Notes under the pieces: model-generated
The model's input: the letters and a program-made list of their open reading frames with translations, nothing else
What the model was told of the DNA's origin: nothing
Databases searched by the model: none
From: Caenorhabditis elegans
Lineage: Eukaryota > Nematoda > Chromadorea > Rhabditida > Rhabditidae
Assembly: GCF_000002985.6 (NCBI RefSeq)
Contig: NC_003284.9
Span: 2,418,001 to 2,482,000 of the forward strand
Length of the DNA stretch: 64,000 nt
Direction of reading: 5' to 3'
Position numbers and translations under genes: made by a program
Shown here: positions 59,248 through 64,000 of the stretch, one piece after another
Numbering within the stretch: position 1 is the stretch's first letter
Layout of the letters: every line of letters starts with the position of its first letter

Positions 59248-60765
59248 TCATACCGATGAATCATTAGCAGGGGAATGATGATCGCTTGATGAAGAACAAC
59301 TTCTTGCTCCTTCAGCTTCCAGGTCAATATTGACGATTCGAATTTCGATACCGGCAGGCATCCTCGACGACGGTTCCTTTTTAAATCGTCGCATTGTTTG
59401 GCGCGTCGTTGACCATACTTTTTTCGCCACTGTGGGCTCAGTCTCAAAATTTGGGCACTAATGATTTTCGGATCTTGCGACGACAACTCATAGAAATCAT
59501 AGTCTTACAACAAAACAATATGATCAACACAGAAGCTAAGCTTCGAATTCCGAAATAAAATGGACGACGCAGCGCAAGCAATACGACAATGCAAATGAAA
59601 AATCAGGTGTAAGATTCTGAAATCAAATTGTCTACAACAAAAATTTCTATACACCACTCTGAAAATAATTGTTGAGAGAAAAGTGAGGTTTTAAACTTAA
59701 ATCAAAGTTCCAAAATTAGGGTTCAGCGCAGATTTGTTTTGGTCGACGAGTTTTAAAAAAAAATTGGTGAAAACTGTGTTCCCCGCTTTTTGACTTGAAA
59801 TTAAAAATTTCAAAAGCTTTAAAAAGTTTTATTATGAAAATCGGTCATTTTAGCACCGTGAAAAGTTCTCCCTCTTAACGGTGGAGCAGATCCAATAAGG
59901 AAATTGCTTTAAAATTTTCATGAAGTGCAATAAAATAGTACGCCTATCCAAAAATGGTGTATCGTCTTAGTTACGGTCTAGTAGTTGGGCAATTATTTTA
60001 TAACATATGTTTTCTAATATTCTAAAATTTTTTGAACTGTGACGTTGCTGCAATACTTTTGAAATGCTAAAACTAATTAGATTTAGTCAATTTGCCTGAA
60101 CTTCGAGTAAAAATTCAAAACTTCTAAAAATTGAATGGTTAGTTTAATGGTAAGGTGTATTTAAACTCATTGGCGGTGTTCCACCCTTACATAAATGTGA
60201 CCCTTTTTGTCGTTAATAGGCTTTACTTAAGCCTAAAAATTCAAATCAATTTCACGTTTTAATTAAGTTGTAATTTTTTAAAGAAATTGAAAACGTATTG
60301 GAAAATTATTTCAGGTTAGGTATGCTACACAAATATCTAAATTTAAAACATTTTCCAATAAAAAATTACTATAAAAAAAAGTCAAGTAACAACGATATAA
60401 AAGTTCAAATCAAAATTTACACTTTCATAAATTGACAACATTGTAAAATTTACCTGATCTTCGGTTCCAACTAGGCAAAACGCTACAACAACCACAACTG
60501 TGACAATTGACACCAGTGCCTGGAATTTAATAAGGGTTTTAGATAAATGAACTCTATGTAGGGTTATTAAAGAAAATCAGGTGAGTTTTAAATTTTTTAA
60601 CAAAAAATGTTTCAAGTTCCCACTCACCAGGTACAGACCGCTTCCAAAATTATTAATGTCATAAATAGCTATACATAATCCAAATGTGAAGCAACACGAG
60701 CTGACGCAAAATATGAAGACGAGTGGATTCGGCCGAACTTTTCGCCAAAAGCTCGATGGGCACAT
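59248..60765 (-). CDS. Small multi-pass membrane protein with apparent frameshift
   Basis: Exons 60628-60765, 60454-60519, 59509-59616 and 59248-59429. Predicted hydrophobic segments: LVFIFCVSSCCFTFGLCIAI, ALVSIVTVVVVVAFCLVG, FICIVVLLAL and YFGIRSLASVLIILFC, then a polar cytoplasmic tail (KKVWSTTRQTMRRFKKEP ... SSSSDHHSPANDSSV). Exon 3 starts in frame as NLTPDF and then needs one extra base in its run of five T (59598-59602) to reach the frame carrying segments 3 and 4. Without it the protein stops after 94 residues. No alternative acceptor rescues the frame. A TCACAG acceptor 2 nt before the ATG could be an SL site. Family not recognised. Confidence 0.5.
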
Positions 60766-62046
60766 GTCTGTGATCACACTATTCGCCTTTCATCAGTCAA
60801 CGCTCTCGACCAATTTAGTCCAAGTGGTGCTCTTTCGTGTTGCTCTGCAGTGCACAAATGCGTGAAGAACAACAGGAGGGGAAAATATATGTGAGCGAGC
60901 ACACGCGGCGTGTCAACCGGCGTGAAGAAAACCATTTAATGAGGTCCATTCAAGTTTTTGAGAAATGAGATCAATTATTGGAGAGCAGGTTTCACTTATT
61001 TTATACATTGTTTTAAGGGCGAAAAGATGATAGGAACAAATGTTGAAAGTGGTTTCAGTTGTTAAGCATGCTAAGTTAAAATTTCATAGTTCACATGAAT
61101 TTTGGGGCTTTATAATACATACAACAAAAGATGTCTAGAGCCTCATTTTATTGCAACCATTGAATAAAAGGGAATAAACTTGTTTTCATATATATTAAAA
61201 AAACTGAATTTTGAAATTGATGTAGTTTTTTTTTTTAAATCGAAATTTTTTTGAATAAGTACATAGCGTAGCTCAAATAATTTCTGTAAACTGCTACAAT
61301 TTTTACCCAAATTAAAAAATAATGAGTATTCGGATTTGAGCTTTTACTTTTTTGAAACATTGAAATATCCAAGTTAAAAAATTCAAAAACTTTTTAAAAT
61401 TACTTTTATATGATTTTTGGAGAAATTTGAAAAATCTCAGTTTTCGTCACTTTTCTGAGAAAAAATCAATAAAAAACCGATAAAAAACGGCCTATCAATT
61501 TTATGGTCTATGTTTGAAATATTTATACAGACCCTATAGTTTTTTTAATTGGCAAAAGCTCAGCAATTGCACCTTTTTGAATAGATCAAAATTTTTCAGT
61601 AGATCAAAATTTTTTTAATTTTTCTTTAAACTTTTTCTTATGATATTTGATCATTTTGGCACTATATGATTGTTTTTGACAACTTTCTCACTGACGCTAC
61701 TCCATCTTTAAACATTTACGTTTAAAATAAATTTGAATTTTTATCGAAACTCAGTATTAAAAAAATGAACAATGGAATACAACATTTTGTATTTAATGCA
61801 TCAAAAACTACTCAAAATATTATTACAACCTTTGCATTTCTATATAAAAACTTCTAAAGAACTATACTAATTTGACGACATTGGTGAAAATTGATGCTCT
61901 CAAGTTTTCTTCAAATTTCATGATATATTTTTATTTTAGCAACTATACTTCCTTTGACAAGAAAAGCCAATGGAATATATAAAACAAAAGAATGAGAAAA
62001 ACACACACAAAAACGTGGCTTGTTTTGTGCACTGTTGCGAGCAAAA
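60766..62046. other. Intergenic DNA upstream of the membrane-protein gene
   Basis: Presumed promoter at 60.77-60.95 (GC-richer, cgcggcgtgtcaaccggcgtg). Then AT-rich sequence and a family B copy at 61385-61705. No gene seen. Confidence 0.45.
61385..61705. repeat. Degenerate family B element
   Basis: Contains 'cagttttcgtcacttttctg', 'cctatagtttttttaattgg' and 'atttgatcattttggcacta' in family order, with the far end 'tctcactgacgctactcc'. Confidence 0.55.
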
Positions 62047-62268
62047 TTAGATTTTCTTGGATTGGGGTGTCACTTTGGCACGTCTTGGTTCCGAAAAGTC
62101 TAGAAATGTTTTTTTTTTCAAATCACCAAGTGATATGGAATACTTAGGTAGATGTGAATTTGTGATTTGACTGGTGTTTGATATTTGAGAAGTTTGATCA
62201 AAAAAAGTGTTGAGAATTGTAAAGCAAAAAACAATGAAAAAAAAAACAAAAATGCTCAAAAAATACAC
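62047..62268 (-). CDS. Weak candidate exon of a small secreted peptide
   Basis: Open minus-strand stretch with a strongly hydrophobic leader (YFLSIFVFFFIVFCFTIL) and a polar basic tail (KYSISLGDLKKKTF, EPRRAKVTPQSKKI). The frame has no ATG before its first upstream stop, so it would have to be a downstream exon; I found no partner. It may be an artefact of T-rich DNA. Confidence 0.2.
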   Translation of the reverse strand: MYFLSIFVFFFIVFCFTILNTFFDQTSQISNTSQITNSHLPKYSISLGDLKKKTFLDFSEPRRAKVTPQSKKI

Positions 62269-62768
62269 TAGTGTCCTAATTGTTTTGTTTGAGCTGACTA
62301 GTGAGTTGATGTGAGCTGCTGAGAATTCAGAAGTGTGGATGTGCGAGACGAAGGTTGGCCAAGTAATTATTCACGTTTTGAGCGTAGGACATTTCCAATG
62401 AATTTCGACATGTGTTCTAGGCATTAGAAAATTCTATAAACTTTGGCGGGAAAAGTCACATCTGTAATCTGGGAAAAACAGAGGTTCCGCAACCGAAAAA
62501 GTCACGTTTTGCATATTAGAGTTTGAAAGGTTAGAAAAATTTGTGTAGGCTCAGAAATTCAGCAAGATTTGTCGTGTTTTTTTTTCGCTGCTCAAAAAAA
62601 TAATACTACATTGTGCAGAAAAATAGACCAAAAGTATGCATCAAGCTTTTCCGTCGATTGTTTTGATGATTGCCTCTTGAAAGAATGGAAAGCTGCCGCA
62701 TTTTCAAGGAAGCATTCTTATTTATGTGCCGGTGGTTATCTGTCATTCAGGCATAATTTCATACAAAT

Positions 62769-62961
62769 TTATGCAGAGTTGAAAATTGAGATTAGGAGTA
62801 TGGCAATTAGAGTGAGAGAAGATGATGATGATGATGCAGAGTTATGACGCCATGGATCTTGCCAAGGGTACTTTGGGGGTTTCGGTGGCTCGTCATGACG
62901 CCCGATTTGATCAATTTTGCAGCAATTCAGGCCACAGCAGTACTCTTGATATCGTTGGCAC
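62769..62961 (-). CDS. Last exon of a small CX-type cysteine-rich membrane-tethered protein (partial)
   Basis: An ATTTCAG acceptor at 62962-62964 opens a 64-codon exon. It begins CQRYQEYCCGLNCCKIDQIG, with the paired-cysteine CCG-x-x-CC pattern common in nematode CX-type secreted proteins. A Pro-rich linker follows (PPKPPKYPWQDPWRHNSA), then a Ser run and a hydrophobic C-terminus (LTLIAILLISIFNSA), suggesting a GPI anchor or single tail segment. The first exon with a signal peptide is not between here and 64000, so it probably lies beyond the right edge. Confidence 0.55.
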
Positions 62962-63089
62962 CTGAAATTGTATAATTGAAAAATCACAAGCTTCCAGAAC
63001 ACATTGTTTTCTAAGTTTCAAATTTTCTACAATTTTTCGAAATTTTTAACTGAAAGCAATGCCACACTCTAAAACTGAACAGCAATTCT

Positions 63090-63492
63090 TTTTTTTGAAC
63101 GTATAGACCCAACAAAAGCTTACAAAAACGAACTTCGTAACGAAACTTTGCAAAAATTTTCCAAATTATTTGTTTTTATTGCGGTTCAATTACGGTACAT
63201 TTGAAACTATATGTAGGTATTCAAAACTGACAAAAATTAGTCACATATTGACTTTAAATGTACCTCAATTAACAAAATAGCGTTAGATAAACGACCAAAA
63301 TATGCAAAAACTGATGATAATTCAAATTAGTCATTTTCGGACTGCTGCGACGCGGAAAAGTCCGCTAAAATTGAGCGATTTTTTTTTCTGAAATTTTGCA
63401 CTGCCATTGAAATTTTTTAAAAACAAACTTTGAATTGTTTCATTACGAAATTTGTTTACTTGAGCACATTTCAGGTCTATACATTCAAAATC
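63090..63492. repeat. Family A inverted-repeat element
   Basis: Ends 'gaacgtatagacccaacaaa' and 'cacatttcaggtctatacat'; central 'attgactttaaatgtacctc' paired with 'acggtacatttgaaact'. Confidence 0.65.
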
Positions 63493-63674
63493 GTAAAGAT
63501 CGTGGCGAGACCCACTGATAAAAACAACGTGTGCCTTTAAACTGATGTGCAATTTTTTTTTGAATTCACGTTAGCTTCAGCGATCCAAATTATTATTAAT
63601 TAATAATAATTTTATTCGTGAAGGTTGTAATATTTTAAAATGTTAATTACACATGTTTTGCATGTTTTACATTA

Positions 63675-63960
63675 TAGTGTGGAAATTGCTTTAAAACAGG
63701 CCTAGGGCACCACATTGGCCAAATAGCGTAGTAAAAAAAATTCAAAAAAATTTTCTAAATTTTATACGATTTTTGATAATTGGAACAATCACAGTTTGTG
63801 CTACTTTTATGGATGTCATCGATCAAAAAAATATTTGAAGGGTCTCGAACACACCACAGGGATTTATGATAACTGTTTTTTTCTTATAAGTGTCAAATTG
63901 TTTATGAGATTGAGTATTTGGGTAACCCTGATTATATTGGAAAAGTGTTAAACTTTCCAG
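63675..63960. repeat. Family B element, half preserved
   Basis: 'gtggaaattgctttaaaaca' then 'gccaaatagcgtagtaaaaa', 'tggatgtcatcgatc' and 'cacaccacagggatttatga'; the second half is lost. Confidence 0.5.
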
Positions 63961-64000
63961 CACTTTTTGTGATTGCTTGTGATTGAGTTGAACAACGAGA

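Larger units (their letters stand above)
62962..64000. other. Intron or upstream DNA with two repeats
   Basis: Mostly a family A copy (63090-63492) and a family B copy (63675-63960), separated by AT-rich sequence. No exon seen. Confidence 0.5.

Noticed and set aside
1-64000. CRISPR array, integrated virus or bacterial insertion
   Set aside because: No regularly spaced direct repeats, no viral replicase or capsid-type frames, and gene structure is spliced throughout.

Overview
The window looks like nematode nuclear DNA, almost certainly Caenorhabditis elegans X chromosome. It is AT-rich. Its genes have many short introns with TTTTCAG acceptors and GTAAGT/GTGAGT donors. Dispersed inverted-repeat elements and G/C homopolymers are abundant. 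Two genes are recognisable on sight: the atypical soluble guanylate cyclase gcy-31 and the RBFOX-family splicing regulator fox-1. No prokaryotic genes, rRNA, CRISPR array or intact viral gene was seen. Exon models were built by hand from reading-frame continuity, splice phase and family motifs; no search was run.

Every gene I can support is on the minus strand, so 5'->3' order runs from high to low coordinates. From the right edge: the last exon of a small cysteine-rich, membrane-tethered protein (62.77-62.96 kb); a small multi-pass membrane protein with an apparent 1-nt frameshift (59.25-60.77 kb); a cluster of secreted MAM-like protein (55.89-57.93), lysosomal glycosylasparaginase (53.59-55.58) and a second MAM-like paralogue (49.35-53.16); fox-1 (28.08-37.95, with a candidate distal first exon at 48.25 kb); a Ly6/ET-type GPI-anchored protein (24.97-25.40); an RMND5-type GID/CTLH ubiquitin-ligase subunit (12.10-17.19); gcy-31 (2.46-9.50); and the 5' half of an ionotropic-glutamate-receptor-like gene that leaves the window on the left (0.58-2.16).

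The rest is intron and intergenic DNA filled with at least five families of palindromic MITE-like repeats. Family A carries 'cgtatagacccaaaatg' ends. Family B carries 'gtggagtagcgccagtggg' ends. Family C carries 'gtcccatttcggtttgatc' ends. Family D carries 'cggccgacatctc' ends. Family E carries 'tttgccgaactcg' units. There is also a 1.5-kb hairpin with a tRNA-like pol III promoter in each arm, a degenerate mariner-type transposon nested inside a family B copy, a telomere-like GCCTAA patch and nine G/C tracts of 11-18 nt.

Functional themes: gcy-31 (gas-sensing cGMP signalling in BAG neurons) has a perfect ETS-factor site just upstream of its start and has a neuronal receptor gene 0.3 kb downstream on the same strand. 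fox-1 is an X-signal element that counts X chromosomes by repressing xol-1 splicing; it shows three possible N-termini and a FOX-type TGCATG in its own first exon. The asparaginase gene sits between two diverged copies of a secreted MAM-like gene, a compact same-strand arrangement that might be an operon or a tandem duplication around a lysosomal enzyme.
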